This document shows positions 51,261 through 62,031 of a DNA stretch of 64,000 nt, one piece after another. The DNA comes from Paragonimus westermani (Eukaryota; Platyhelminthes; Trematoda; Plagiorchiida; Troglotrematidae), in assembly GCA_008508345.1 (NCBI GenBank), contig QNGE01002688.1:26672-90671 (forward strand). The letters are read 5' to 3'. Position numbers and translations under genes: made by a program. Position 1 is the stretch's first letter, and each line of letters opens with the position of its first letter. The notes under the pieces are model-generated. The model searched no databases, had not been told where the DNA came from, and saw nothing but the letters and a program-made list of their open reading frames with translations.

Positions 51261-52075
51261 CGTTTGCATTCAGTGAGTTCAGACAGATTCCTGCAGCCTG
51301 CTTGCTAGTGCAGGTCAGAAGACTGATGCCCGGATAGCTGACGGGGCATTGCTTGCTATACTTACCTTAAAACAAAGATACTGTCAGGCGTCCTCGAAAT
51401 CTCGCTGTTTCTTCTTGCTCCTAGATGGAGTGGGCCAGCTTGAGCAGTGCACAGTCCAACGTCGCTCCGCCATTCCTCCGGATCTCATCTGGCATGTCAT
51501 CCTCACTTGCATCTTCTTCATTGCGTATTTTTTTATCGCTATTTACACCTCTAGCAAATGCGGTCGAGAGCGGCTGAAGATCTGATTAGTTGTTGCGGCA
51601 GACTGTTGACGGTCACCGAGCCAATGATAGCACTTTGGTTCAGTGGACTATCAAAGTGTTCACAGCGGACTTTCATAGCGTCCTATGGCTGGGTGTAAGA
51701 ATAACCGATGTCCACGTCAACTGGTGCTTTGGTAGACTGGAGGGATGGACCGGAGGTTTCCTCAAGCCTCGTGTTGTCGACGATCTGCGTAGCCCTGCAT
51801 CCACTCGCCTTGCTGCCTCTACCAGTCGTCCTTGATTCCGCAAACATGTTCGGCCAGTTAACGACGAGTGCTCCGGTGTTCGCCCAGGTGGCTGTTCCTT
51901 GGAGTTCTACCAGCAGTAATGGCTACAGGAGCATCTTGCAGACGAGCGGCAACGACACACTGAAAAGCAGCCATCGTCTCACAGATTTCCTATCTTTTGG
52001 CACCCAACTTCTGCCGTTGTCCGGATGATTTACAATAAACAGGCTTTCAGACGTGGACGAAAAATTTGTTCCTTG

Positions 52076-52960
52076 TCAGCTTATGATCGGTGCTACTTCC
52101 AGCGCCGCGTACCACTCGCGTGCTACGCAGTTCACGAATATCGCGTTGTTATACAATAACGTAATCAAGCAAGTGATGATGGCTGCTTCGTGGATGAGTC
52201 TACGTCGTGATGTTACTGGCATCCACCTGGAATCGTTTTTTGTGATAGTGAGCTCATGAGTAGTACACAAATGCAGCAGACGATTATCGTTCTCATTCAC
52301 TGAACCGATGCCGTAGGGTCTGAGGACTCCCGTCCAGACTACTGAGTCCCGCCAAACTCGAGTGTACAGATCACTCAGAACGAATAGTCGGTCACTCACG
52401 GACGCCGACCGGATTGTGATGAATAGGCGATCATAGAGCTGGTGCTTTGTGTCGTCAGTGTGACAAGTAGTATCATAAACATCAACAAATGTGGCACACT
52501 TACCTCGATCGACTCGCAGGTAGTATGGGAGTGCTGATGCCGTACAGTTCGCCCATCATCAAAAAATTGGTGCGATCAGCTACACAGACACCACGTTCCC
52601 GAACATTGTCTGTCGGGTAACCTATGCAGTAGAAGGTGTACCCAGCACTGATTCTTGGAGGTTACGTTGGTCTGAAAGCCTTGTTTCACTTATTGCTGCT
52701 ACGTCGTTGCCAAAGCGACGCAGTTCCATCGCGATCAGTGTGGTTCGTCGTTCTGACCGTCCTGTGGTGTTGCAAACATCCAGTAGAGTTCCTAAATTCC
52801 ATGTCCCAGTGGAAAGCTTATTGGGTCTTCGGGTGTGTCTCAGGTTAGTCGTCGTGTTACGAAGAGTCAATTGAGCATTATCTGCTCAAGGATTCCTACT
52901 CGTGGAGTCGTTAGGAGAAGGCATGAGCGAGGGCTTGATAGTAGCATATTTTGGTCTATC
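52076..52960 (-). pseudogene. Non-LTR element: APE-type endonuclease
   Basis: APE-like endonucleases nick target DNA to prime reverse transcription. 52,622-52,870 gives NKLSTGTWNLGTLLDV (family TWNVRTLL), RRTTLIAMELRRFGNDVAAI and SETRLSDQ, which keeps the catalytic Glu. After a frame change, 52,076-52,399 gives FVLSDLYTRVWRDS, where the family has GDFNARVGRD, so the catalytic Asn is lost. Then GVLRPYGIGSVNENDNRLLH. The final SDH motif is not visible because of a further frame change. Frame remnants up to about 52,960 (MPSPNDSTSRNP) appear to be the N-terminal leader. Confidence 0.75.
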
Positions 52961-53160
52961 TATCTTGCCGCAAGCAGCTGATAAGGCGACCCGCTTTATT
53001 CTGCGTGACGGCCGATGCAGTATGGTATTTGGCTTATGTTATGATCTGGTTTACATGGGCTTGGAATAGTGTCGTGATGTCCAGATCTAGAAAAGCGAGC
53101 GATTAGAACCCTCAATCAAAGCCTCTGGCTCAAAAGCCTGTACCATAATGCAGCGGGTGA

Positions 53161-53877
53161 CGGTTGGCAGCATCAGATTCGGATTAGCCTGTCACAGTGA
53201 CTGGAGCCAAAGGACGCCTGCGCTTAACCATCACTGCAATTGGCTTGCGCTGCACCAATTGCACTTCCACCAACACACCACATATCCAGTGTAAAACCGA
53301 AGGAACAAGACCGGGAGGTGTGACAGTGGGGCCTCTCTGTCCAGCCGGTCAATGCTGGTTAGCCACTTGATTGGCTAATAAAGAAAGGAAACTCTCATCA
53401 CTCGGAAACTGAAGAGGGAGAGGCTGCACTAACGAGATCTAAACTAAGAAAGATTTTTGAAGTGTAGTACAAGAAGCATTGCAGTATTGGAGTGCAGGTT
53501 AGTGCATCCCAGAGAAGATAGGGATGAAAAGCAAAATTCTCATTGAACTACGAAAAGCCAGACAGCCCATTCATCATACAGTACACCGATAAAGCCGAAG
53601 ATAAGACTGGTTAGAAGACCACAGACACTCAAGTTTCTGAAAAGAGGAGCGGGTTAATTGCCAACGACCAGGTTGTTGACCGATACAGTCGTTAGCAGAA
53701 GCAGAATGGATGTGAATGGATATGAAACGAAAAGCGAGCGAGGACAGACGGACAGGCGGACACGGTGAGCGGTAGAACAACCTCACTCCGACACATTTAT
53801 TTGTTTGATAACGGATCCTAGTGTGTATTTGGAACGTCACAATAAATCGTTCACCACTCAGTGTCTACCCTCTTTTT

Positions 53878-53914
<37 letters not shown>
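53161..53914. repeat. Repeat B, copy 1, ending in (TA)n
   Basis: Identical, base for base as far as I can read, to 55,995-56,747 from about 53,190 onward, with no length difference over roughly 690 bp (constant offset 2,834). The first 30 bp differ at three positions. It ends in TCTTTTTTGA and a (TA)n tract at 53,880-53,914. On the minus strand, the first three quarters correspond to the 3' region of the adjacent non-LTR element, while the part next to (TA)n (53,740-53,880) is not found there. An 88-codon open frame is a by-product. Confidence 0.9.
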
Positions 53915-53917
<3 letters not shown>

Positions 53918-54065
53918 GTGACACATCCACACACACAATCGTAACATCGACCACGAGCGACGACCACATTTCATTAGCCACGCACAGGCTCGAGAGCCAC
54001 ACACCTATAGTCAACAAACATAAGACGGATACTATTGCGCAGAGAAACACGTCACAAGCATAACC

Positions 54066-54148
54066 AGAAAGTGGTCGAGCAATCAGACTTGATAATTCGG
54101 TCGTGCCTGATGATAGGTCAATGGTGCAGTGGTCAACACGGTTGTCCC
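54066..54148 (+). mobile_element. Hammerhead SINE, third copy, 5' piece
   Basis: Leader plus tRNA-like head up to the anticodon arm (GTCAATGGTGCAGTGGTCAACACGGTTGTCCC split by the insertion). It resumes at 54,675 with CCATGAACAACGTGG. Confidence 0.85.
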
Positions 54149-54676
54149 GTTGTGGTGGATTGTCAGGTCGGAGGTGCGAGTTTTCGAACGCTCGGCCGAA
54201 TACCTCAACGCGGGGAGGTACGTTCAAAAGCCTGCTGCGATCGGATCAAGAACAACGTGCGCGACCGGATGAGTCATCGCTCGACTGGATCGGAACAACG
54301 GGCGAGGCAGGGCAGGCGAAATACGACAGACGGCCAGATCGGAGGCATGGTTTTTCCAACATTTAGAGGAACATCTCGACACGATGTTGGAATACGGTCA
54401 AGGCCAACACTGGGTGGATGGCGGACAGCACGAGCAGCCGGGCGAGCCATCGCGCAAGGAAATCGGACAAACAGACGAGGAATGGCAAGCGGAAAACTCC
54501 CCGGTAGACGGCGCCGATCACACACGTAAACCGATCAGAAGTGCACACGACGTGTGAACGGAAACCGGGGGTGTTTCGGGTTGAAATTATGACTCATAAA
54601 CGAGAGCGAACGTTGCATGTGACTGGTGATTAAGACAATGAAGATTGTGCTTTATTGGACGCCTTTTCGCTACACC
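54149..54676 (+). mobile_element. Repeat A inserted in the anticodon loop of a SINE
   Basis: About 526 bp of GC-rich sequence interrupts the SINE exactly at its CCAT anticodon loop, possibly with a 2-bp CC duplication. Its first 310 bp equal repeat A at 1-313 in inverse orientation. No convincing terminal inverted repeats. A frame at 54,273-54,557 (95 codons) reads hydrophilic and acidic toward its end (FFQHLEEHLDTML, TDEEWQAENSP) and is open in the other copy as far as that copy reaches. Two other frames are also open, so coding is uncertain. I do not recognise the family. Confidence 0.75.
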
Positions 54677-54850
54677 ATGAACAACGTGGCCGGAGTTCAA
54701 ATCCCGGCCGTGGCAAGGATACGCACTACTGATGAACTCTAATGAGAGCGGAATTGGAGTCTAATTCTTCTTTTCGAAAGAGGCTGGTTGGAGGGTCTAT
54801 CTGAATGCGAAGGCTGCGATCAAATGTGGGTAATGTTTCACGTGAAAATA
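54675..54850 (+). mobile_element. Hammerhead SINE, third copy, 3' piece with inactive ribozyme
   Basis: Resumes at CCATGAAC and keeps box B (GAGTTCAAATCCC). The ribozyme remnant at 54,723-54,767 has an intact CTGATGA core and stem II CTCT-AATG-AGAG. However, the catalytic GAAA has become GGAA and the 3' strand of stem I reads TAATTC instead of TAGTGC. Tail as in the other copies. Confidence 0.85.
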
Positions 54851-55994
54851 AACAAAATCCCCGATTACTCATGAATTACCAGAATAACCAAGAACAAACA
54901 GCAAATCGGAACAAGTCACAATACACCGGCATCATACACAATGACTGCATATGTTTTGTTTGGCTGCCCCCATTTTATCAATCTGACATGGTTGAAGCTG
55001 CAAGGACTGATGTCCTGGTCAGCGTAGTCCGCCAGATTAGAACAGTACACAGGCCCGACCACTACGTCAAGGTGGCAGAAAAGGTCATGTTCAACAACAT
55101 CACTTCAAAGGTTGCACACATCTTTGACAGAGAACGTTTGCGGTTGATTTTAATATTGTGTGGTAGGCAGCCACTAGTACATACCACAAATACGATGTGC
55201 ATCTATCGATTCAACAGCAAATGTGTTTCCAGTCAAGTAAAATGAGCTGCCTTGTAGATAAACATAGTATCACGTCAAATTGTGTAGCCTGCCATTTATT
55301 CGGAACTAACGTGGTACGGAGAAAGTCCCAAGTTCAATATTTTTGTGCCAATTGATAGTAGTGCTGAGAAATCACAAACTACTGTAATTTAGGAGCTCGC
55401 TCGAAATGACTTATGGATGTCGAATGTAAAACAGTCACAAGAATCCCAGATAATTGCCTAAAAGGAGTCGGTCCCAAACTGTTAAGCATAAAGGATCCTT
55501 GTACTGTTCGCGTTACTTTGAATGAGCCTGATTTCGTATTTTCACATGCATTCGTGACAAGTTCACTAAACCACTTCCATGTCATTTGAAACAGAGAGTC
55601 ATTAACATCGGTTGCCTCGGTTGAAATACACAAGTACTTATCAGTAATAATCTCATTCTTATTATCTGTGCCATTTGGTGTGCACTATTTGGTGTGCATT
55701 GGTCTGTTCTAACTGTTATCAGTCCTTGCCATATGGCTCATTCATCGCCCACTTCACCACAGCAGCGGTCGATCGAACTACCTGTTAAATCAAGTGTTCA
55801 ACCATTGAATAGAGAATCCTTTCTTTAATTGCTTGCATACTGCGCTTTCCTACCAATGGACCGTTAATTGTGTCAACATGCGCTCAGCCAGCTTTCAGAT
55901 AGAAATAATGCTGACTCGCTAAGCCTTCAAACCGGCATGTGGCTGGTAACAGGCTTGGGGATATACTTGAAAAAATGTACGCACTCCTCTCATA
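54851..55994. other. No recognisable gene
   Basis: The plus-strand frame 54,805-55,245 starts inside the SINE. Its later part (DMVEAARTDVLVSVVRQ) and the minus-strand frame 55,379-55,633 could be exon pieces but lack convincing splice sites. Confidence 0.4.
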
Positions 55995-56711
55995 CGGTTG
56001 GCGGCATCCGATTCAGATTAGCCTGTCACAGTGACTGGAGCCAAAGGACGCCTGCGCTTAACCATCACTGCAATTGGCTTGCGCTGCACCAATTGCACTT
56101 CCACCAACACACCACATATCCAGTGTAAAACCGAAGGAACAAGACCGGGAGGTGTGACAGTGGGGCCTCTCTGTCCAGCCGGTCAATGCTGGTTAGCCAC
56201 TTGATTGGCTAATAAAGAAAGGAAACTCTCATCACTCGGAAACTGAAGAGGGAGAGGCTGCACTAACGAGATCTAAACTAAGAAAGATTTTTGAAGTGTA
56301 GTACAAGAAGCATTGCAGTATTGGAGTGCAGGTTAGTGCATCCCAGAGAAGATAGGGATGAAAAGCAAAATTCTCATTGAACTACGAAAAGCCAGACAGC
56401 CCATTCATCATACAGTACACCGATAAAGCCGAAGATAAGACTGGTTAGAAGACCACAGACACTCAAGTTTCTGAAAAGAGGAGCGGGTTAATTGCCAACG
56501 ACCAGGTTGTTGACCGATACAGTCGTTAGCAGAAGCAGAATGGATGTGAATGGATATGAAACGAAAAGCGAGCGAGGACAGACGGACAGGCGGACACGGT
56601 GAGCGGTAGAACAACCTCACTCCGACACATTTATTTGTTTGATAACGGATCCTAGTGTGTATTTGGAACGTCACAATAAATCGTTCACCACTCAGTGTCT
56701 ACCCTCTTTTT

Positions 56712-56747
<36 letters not shown>
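55995..56747. repeat. Repeat B, copy 2, ending in (TA)n
   Basis: Direct repeat of 53,161-53,914, 2,834 bp away, effectively identical apart from the first 30 bp and the length of the (TA)n tract (56,714-56,747). The sequence after the tract differs from copy 1. Confidence 0.9.
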
Positions 56748-56751
<4 letters not shown>

Positions 56752-57129
56752 AAGGCAGTATTTTCGCCGAGCTTGTCTGGTCGCATCTATTTGTGCCCTA
56801 TGTAATTAAACTGTTATCTTCCTTGTATCCTCGTTAATTATCGTTGTTCGTGTTCGGACGTATTCGTTTAGGGTTTCGCACATCTGGTCTGTTTCGAGGT
56901 GTTGGTGCTCACGGACACAATTACTTACTACTTCCACTCTTTTCACCTCTGTCTCATCCAATACTTTGTGCCTGCAAATCACTGGCGTTCTAATTCCTCA
57001 TAAGTCGCTTGATCTATCCACTTGTAGTTACATCACTTGATGCAATTAACTCCCGAAATACGTGAGCGTGTGCTGTTTGTTACGGTACGATGAAAACATA
57101 TTTGCATAAGTTTGAAACGTACATTGACT
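56748..57129. other. No recognisable gene
   Basis: Nothing recognised, except that its right end may hold degraded sequence of the following retrotransposon. Confidence 0.4.
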
Positions 57130-57494
57130 GGGTGGAAACGTGGCCTGTTCGCAAGCAAGATATTAACAGGCTTGCTGTGTTTGACCATCGTTTTCTCCGC
57201 CAATTGGTCCACATTAAGTGGGCTGATCACGTGAGCAACGTGGCAGTTCGCCGGCGCGTGTTCCGGAACGTTCGGGATGCGCGATCGATTGGTCAACTAG
57301 TTACGTTGCACAGCTTGCGATGGTTGAGTCACGTGCTCCGTATGCCAGCTGAGCGTTTACCGTACCGGGCATTATATACTGAGGCCACCAACAGTTGGGT
57401 AAAACGTCGTGGTGGTCAAGCAACAACGTGGCCACGAAATATGAGGACCTTGACTTCCACTGAGCAAAGTGGGCAGGCATCGCCTGCCTGGCTG
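57130..57494 (+). pseudogene. RTE-type non-LTR element, C-terminal fragment
   Basis: The plus-strand frame reads ETWPVRKQDINRLAVFDHRF, then HIKWADHVSNVAVRRRVF, LHSLRWLSHVLRMPAERLPY and WVKRRGGQATTW. This order (ETWPxR, FDxRCLR, WxDxVSNxxVRxR, LRWLGHVLRM, RRGGQxxTW) marks the end of the ORF in RTE-clade elements of flatworms. It is a different family from the minus-strand elements here. The frame is open up to the NNNN gap, so this copy is less decayed than its neighbours. Only the C-terminus is present. Confidence 0.8.
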
Positions 57495-57498
57495 NNNN
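57495..57498. other. Assembly gap (NNNN)
   Basis: Four undetermined bases lie exactly between two convergent retrotransposon fragments of different families. Confidence 0.99.
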
Positions 57499-57885
57499 AA
57501 ATCAATGTTACAACGTGAAAGACTTACCTGCACAACATCCTGGTACCTCCGCTTCTGGCCACCGGGATTTCGCTTACCTGACTTCACTTGTCCGTACAGT
57601 AACTGCTTCGGGATACGGTCATCGCCCATCCGACGGACGTGACCGAGCCAACGGAGCTGGTTCAGCATCAACATGGCTTCCATCCCGTCCATGTCCGCTC
57701 GCCGCAGTACCTCAGTGTTCGGAATCATGTCCGACCACCGAATACCCAAGATGCGCCTCAGACACTGAACATGGAAACGGCTCAAATAGCTCACGTTCCG
57801 CTGATACAATGTCCACGTCTCACTGCCGTACAGCAGGATAGACAGCACCATAACGCACCATAACGCTGTTGTGGCGTACGTGATT
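57499..57885 (-). pseudogene. Non-LTR element C-terminal fragment (same family as 50-53 kb)
   Basis: The minus-strand frame reads SILLYGSETWTLYQRN, FHVQCLRRILGIRWSD, MLMLNQLRWLGHVRRMGDDR and KSGKRNPGGQKRRYQD. About two thirds of the residues match the copy at 50.0-50.5 kb, but this one has no stops. The homology stops upstream at about 57,885, so it is 5' truncated, and the gap cuts it at the other end. The frame runs on past the gap only by chance. Confidence 0.8.
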
Positions 57886-57950
57886 TTCATAACAAGCAGT
57901 AGAAACATTGTTCTATCGCACTTAGAGAGTGCAAAGTATAGATCGCCCAC

Positions 57951-60900
57951 ATTAACTTCAATGTTTCTTTAGATTGCAAGGATATGCCCGTACCTAACTT
58001 GTAAAGTTGCTCATATCAAAATCCGTCCCACACTGTAGCGTCTACGCAATCCACGCCTAACTAATCCAAAGCACGCTTGCATTTCAGTGCCCCTATATCT
58101 CAGTACATTGACTAAGAGGACTATGCTGGGCCACTTTTGACCAAGCAGTGACACGTAGCGTTTGGACACGAGTATAATTTGAGCGAAAAATTCAAATATT
58201 AACGAGAAAATATACGTTTTTATTCGTATTTTGAGAAACATGTTAGCAGCAAAACCCCTATGATCACGGTCGACTTGAAGGCATCGATAACACAAAAGAT
58301 GGGTGCCCACTGCGTAGAACAAAGTGGAAAACCTTTACTTTTAGCATTCTTTCGACATCCATACTGCTCCGGAATTTCCACGCACCTAGCCATCCTGCCG
58401 GCGAGGCACGGGAGAACAAGAATAAATCAAACACTGGACTGTTATACGCGACGTAGTGTTATATTTGACAGGATCAACCGAGTTGACGAATGTATAAAAA
58501 TTTCGCTCCATCGTTTTGAAGGACTTCGTATAGGGCTCATAAGCAGTCAAGCGCCTGCAGTGCACCTCATGTGTGCACTTACTTGCAGTTTATTATCAAG
58601 ATCTTGCATGAGATAAATTGCACTGTGCATGTATGACGTGCTGACCACTCCGGGCTCTTCGTACATTGACGAAACTCTCAGTGACCGGTCATTTGTACCC
58701 ATTATCTGAATTCACGTGTCAAGGTCATCCGGATCAAGCTGTTTGACGTTTCTGAAATTTTTACTTCTTCACTCAAATTTTCCTCGACCTGCGTATCTTC
58801 TCCCGTGGAGAATTATTAACCGTCCATGCTGGTCTCCGAAGGGGTCTCACTTACTGCTCTCATCTGAAACCAAGAGGATCACAGTTCCACCCATAGATAA
58901 TTGATACACTCAAGCCATGCTTGAATCAAGGCAATAGCATCTTCGGTTGATATGGCGTCAAGTGTATTCTTCTCACGCGTGTTGAACGCACCTGTTTGCA
59001 GGATGGAGGCAATTCATACCGATTGACGGTTCCCTGTTGTAACTAAATGGATACTGTAACATGCAAGCCGACCGTTTCTACTCTGAATGCGCGTAACACT
59101 TGCGGACCAACTTTGGGGCAGCGTGGAGTCAGCGGGGAACAGCATTATTCCGTAGTAGAGGTTCCAACAACAGCCCTATAAAGGGAAGCAACACAAACAA
59201 GCAGGAAACAAAAGCCTAGTAATCCATGCGCACCACTTACACAAACGAAACCTAAGGCGGCGCCAACAGTGCAAGCAGCACGCTCTGCTATGCTATTCAA
59301 ATTCAATCCGTGCGCGCTTACTGGTTTCGACTGCACGTTACAATGTGGAGCGCTGCTTCATTATTGAGAATTGGAATGTTGTTAGTTGGTTGAAAACAAA
59401 AGTTGACATTTTGAAACAGGGCTACTTGTCTAAACACTTTTGCTGCAGTTTATTTATCCGAATTTTCTGCAGTGCGCTCAGATTTGCAGACTGTTTATCG
59501 GGTTGGAATCATCCATGGACACTGTTGAACTCCTAAGCCAATCAAATTGTTGCCTAAGCACACATTTTACACAAGCAGGCTTGCATCCAATAAAGGACAA
59601 ATTTCCTCCGGATTGCAGTATCTCAATCCACTAGAAGTTCGTGGACCCTCATCTGACTGGCTTGGAATATTTGCGCATTCGTTTTTAGACGAAACCTGCT
59701 ATCATTCGTACAGCCTCCTGTCCAACCGGAAAATGCCAAGTCGAATACAGCTGACAGTGGTAAACGTAACTACTCATTTGCAAATTGGTAACGGATTTTT
59801 CACAGAATACTCCACAGTCAGTAGTTTCTCTCATTTGTGTCAAGGGGCCTTCTCACGTTATCTTGCAGATCACGTCTACTTCTAGCTGTCTAAATCGTGG
59901 CTGATTGTAATACAAATGTAGCTGAGCTTTTCAGGAGGAATAGATGAGCGGTTTCGTTCTGAAACAAAGCTTGGAATACACATTCCCGACGTCCGTCCCC
60001 ATTTAGAAGTCACCATACAGACTCGTTACCGGCGGTTAAAAAAGACGTGTCTGTTTTCATAAATGCTTAGAGGTGTGTTACCAAAGTGATTAAATGGCTT
60101 ACATATAACTGATATCACCTCATTACAAAGTCTGAATAAAGCGCAGGTAACTGGGTGAAAACCTGGGCATAACTCAGGAAACTATGGACCTACCTGACTG
60201 CCCACTAACATATACCTCTCGTTTACTAAGGACTAGCGAGTGGGTGTGACTCCTTTAGATTCGGGATTAATATGAATAATACGTGCGTATAACATATACA
60301 ATAACATGATGTTATATGTATACAGTATGGTTAAGCCACCGTGAAGGCTTCAGTCCTGCCTAACGTAGTGACCACGGCTGACTGAGCTGAGACTTTTGAA
60401 ACCCTACTCGATTATTACATACAAATGAGTCAACCAACGCTACCCTTCTTCGACAATCTGTTCCGAGCGCTCACACAGTCTGATCTGCGTACATGTTTTC
60501 TGTCCACTCTCAATATGTAAGATTGCTGGTTTGCTTTATGTTGTCAATACACTAGTGCGCTTTTTCTCACCAAGATTCTCGCCATTACAACTGCTTCCAT
60601 TTGGAAGCATTCGTTCCCATCGACCCATTTGAAAAGGGTTGACATTGGTACGTAAGATGTCTTGCACACACATAATGTGCATGTTGGTTTTGCACTTGAA
60701 CTATCATCGCGTGAGATTTTTTACCTGCTCTGTGGTCTTCTCATTTCTAGCGATCAGCCCAACAAATTATATTGTTCAGCTGGCACGCAAGCAGAAAAGT
60801 ACTAACCGGTGGTTTTTCTCCCCTTTTAGTGTGTAGTCTAATGAATTTTTGACGTGACCTTTGTGATCTGTGGTACAATATCCTATCACTTAGTCGCCCC

Positions 60901-61961
60901 ACATTTGAACACCTTTACAAACCGAACACATGCTTTGCACAGAAAATTCACTATAACAAAATTGTGAGTACATGACCGACAGACACTGGTTGGCATGTAT
61001 AGGAGAGTTTCGGTACTACTTATCGAGTTGTCATAAGAAAACGCAACAAATCATAAAATTCCGTTATACTTTTCGATAATCAATTTGAGTAAATGTATTG
61101 CCTTAGTGTTGACAGAACATGCGGGTTTGATCTAAACTAAGTTAAGTGTCATTCCTTTAAATTATCATGTCCTTTCTGGTGTGTGGCTCATAAATTTGTT
61201 AGTCCTGTCCCTGAGTTGGTAACTGTCTTTCTATATATATATATATATATATATAGTGAATGAATGTTTGTTGCATAGTATGTCGTGTTGCTGCAGTTTA
61301 ACTACATTCCCGTGTCGAAAAAATCAATCACGTTTAACACGTTGTTTCTCCGTGTTGACACTCTAACCAACATTTCTAGGTCGCTTTCACCCTTCCCCAC
61401 AATTATCGATAATCTCATCCGCTGTTTTCCGACTAAGTGTCACAAGCCCACCCACTACGTATCAACATCCACGAACCAACCTGACAACTGCAAACATGAT
61501 GTTTAAACGAAGACAAAGTTGAATTCAAGAGCTATTCATAGAATATTAGTGTGTTTTAAAGATATACGAAAGATCATTTCAGACTGCTTCATCTTATGCC
61601 GGAATTCGTATGCGTAATAGATTTAACTAGAGTGGCTCTTTAACCTTCAACTTGTTTTCATCTTATGTGGCAACCGTGCTAATTCACGCCTACATGTCTG
61701 CAGATGCTCCAACGTTATGTGTCGAACATCCCACCGGCTGGACAGCTTGCCTGAACTGTCAAACTGGTTACACTTCAGTTGTCTGTCTGTTAACACATTC
61801 AGGGTTTTTGTTGGATCGTTTTTAATTATAAAAGACGATCAGAATGAGAAGCCTTCTAGTGATTCTCCATCCACTCATGTCCCTTTCCTGAGCGTTCGAA
61901 AAATTCTACCTTACTCACAGGTTAATGTGGCTGCCCGTTTGTATACAATAACTCGGTTGTA
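57951..61961. other. No recognisable gene
   Basis: Short frames only. 59,145-59,336 (minus) encodes a hydrophobic stretch (about 25 residues rich in Ala, Gly, Cys, Leu) that could be a membrane segment, without further support. A (TA)n tract is listed separately. Confidence 0.45.
61232..61255. repeat. (TA)n microsatellite
   Basis: Twelve TA units. Confidence 0.95.
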
Positions 61962-62031
61962 TCTAATGTATGATTAACGATGTGGTGGTTGACACGATTG
62001 TCTCATAAGTGTGTAGCCGGACTTCAAATAA
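61962..62031 (+). repeat. tRNA-like head of the hammerhead SINE, relic
   Basis: GATGTGGTGGTTGACACGATTG matches the box A region, TCTCATAAG the CAT anticodon loop, and GCCGGACTTCAAAT the T arm of the family. The ribozyme and tail are not recognisable downstream. A 5'-only relic, strongly diverged. Confidence 0.55.

Larger units (their letters stand above)
49348..53160 (-). mobile_element. Near full-length but decayed non-LTR retrotransposon
   Basis: Reading down the minus strand: 5' leader from about 53,160, endonuclease (52,960-52,076), a poorly preserved linker, RT (51,260-50,500), C-terminal part ending in a zinc-finger-like motif (50,535-49,900), and a 3' non-coding region (49,860-49,348) related to repeat B. 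At least five frame changes and several stops separate the parts, so no protein can be made from it. A 3' fragment of the same family lies at 57.5-57.9 kb. Its 5' end abuts the repeat B copy at 53,161 with no gap. Confidence 0.8.

Noticed and set aside
53574..53840. 88-codon frame identical to the one at 56,408-56,674
   Set aside because: The identity comes from the nearly identical DNA repeats and does not indicate protein conservation. The frame is not open in the diverged copy at 49.3 kb.
54035..54529. 164-codon open frame
   Set aside because: It begins in the SINE and runs into the inserted repeat A, so it is a chance fusion.
54540..54676. A second ribozyme inside the repeat A insertion
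   Set aside because: ACTCATAAACGAGAGCGAACG shows some resemblance but lacks the CUGANGA core and paired stems.
57372..57950. 192-codon frame crossing the NNNN gap
   Set aside because: The part beyond the gap is antisense to the RTE fragment, so only 57,499-57,885 is meaningful.
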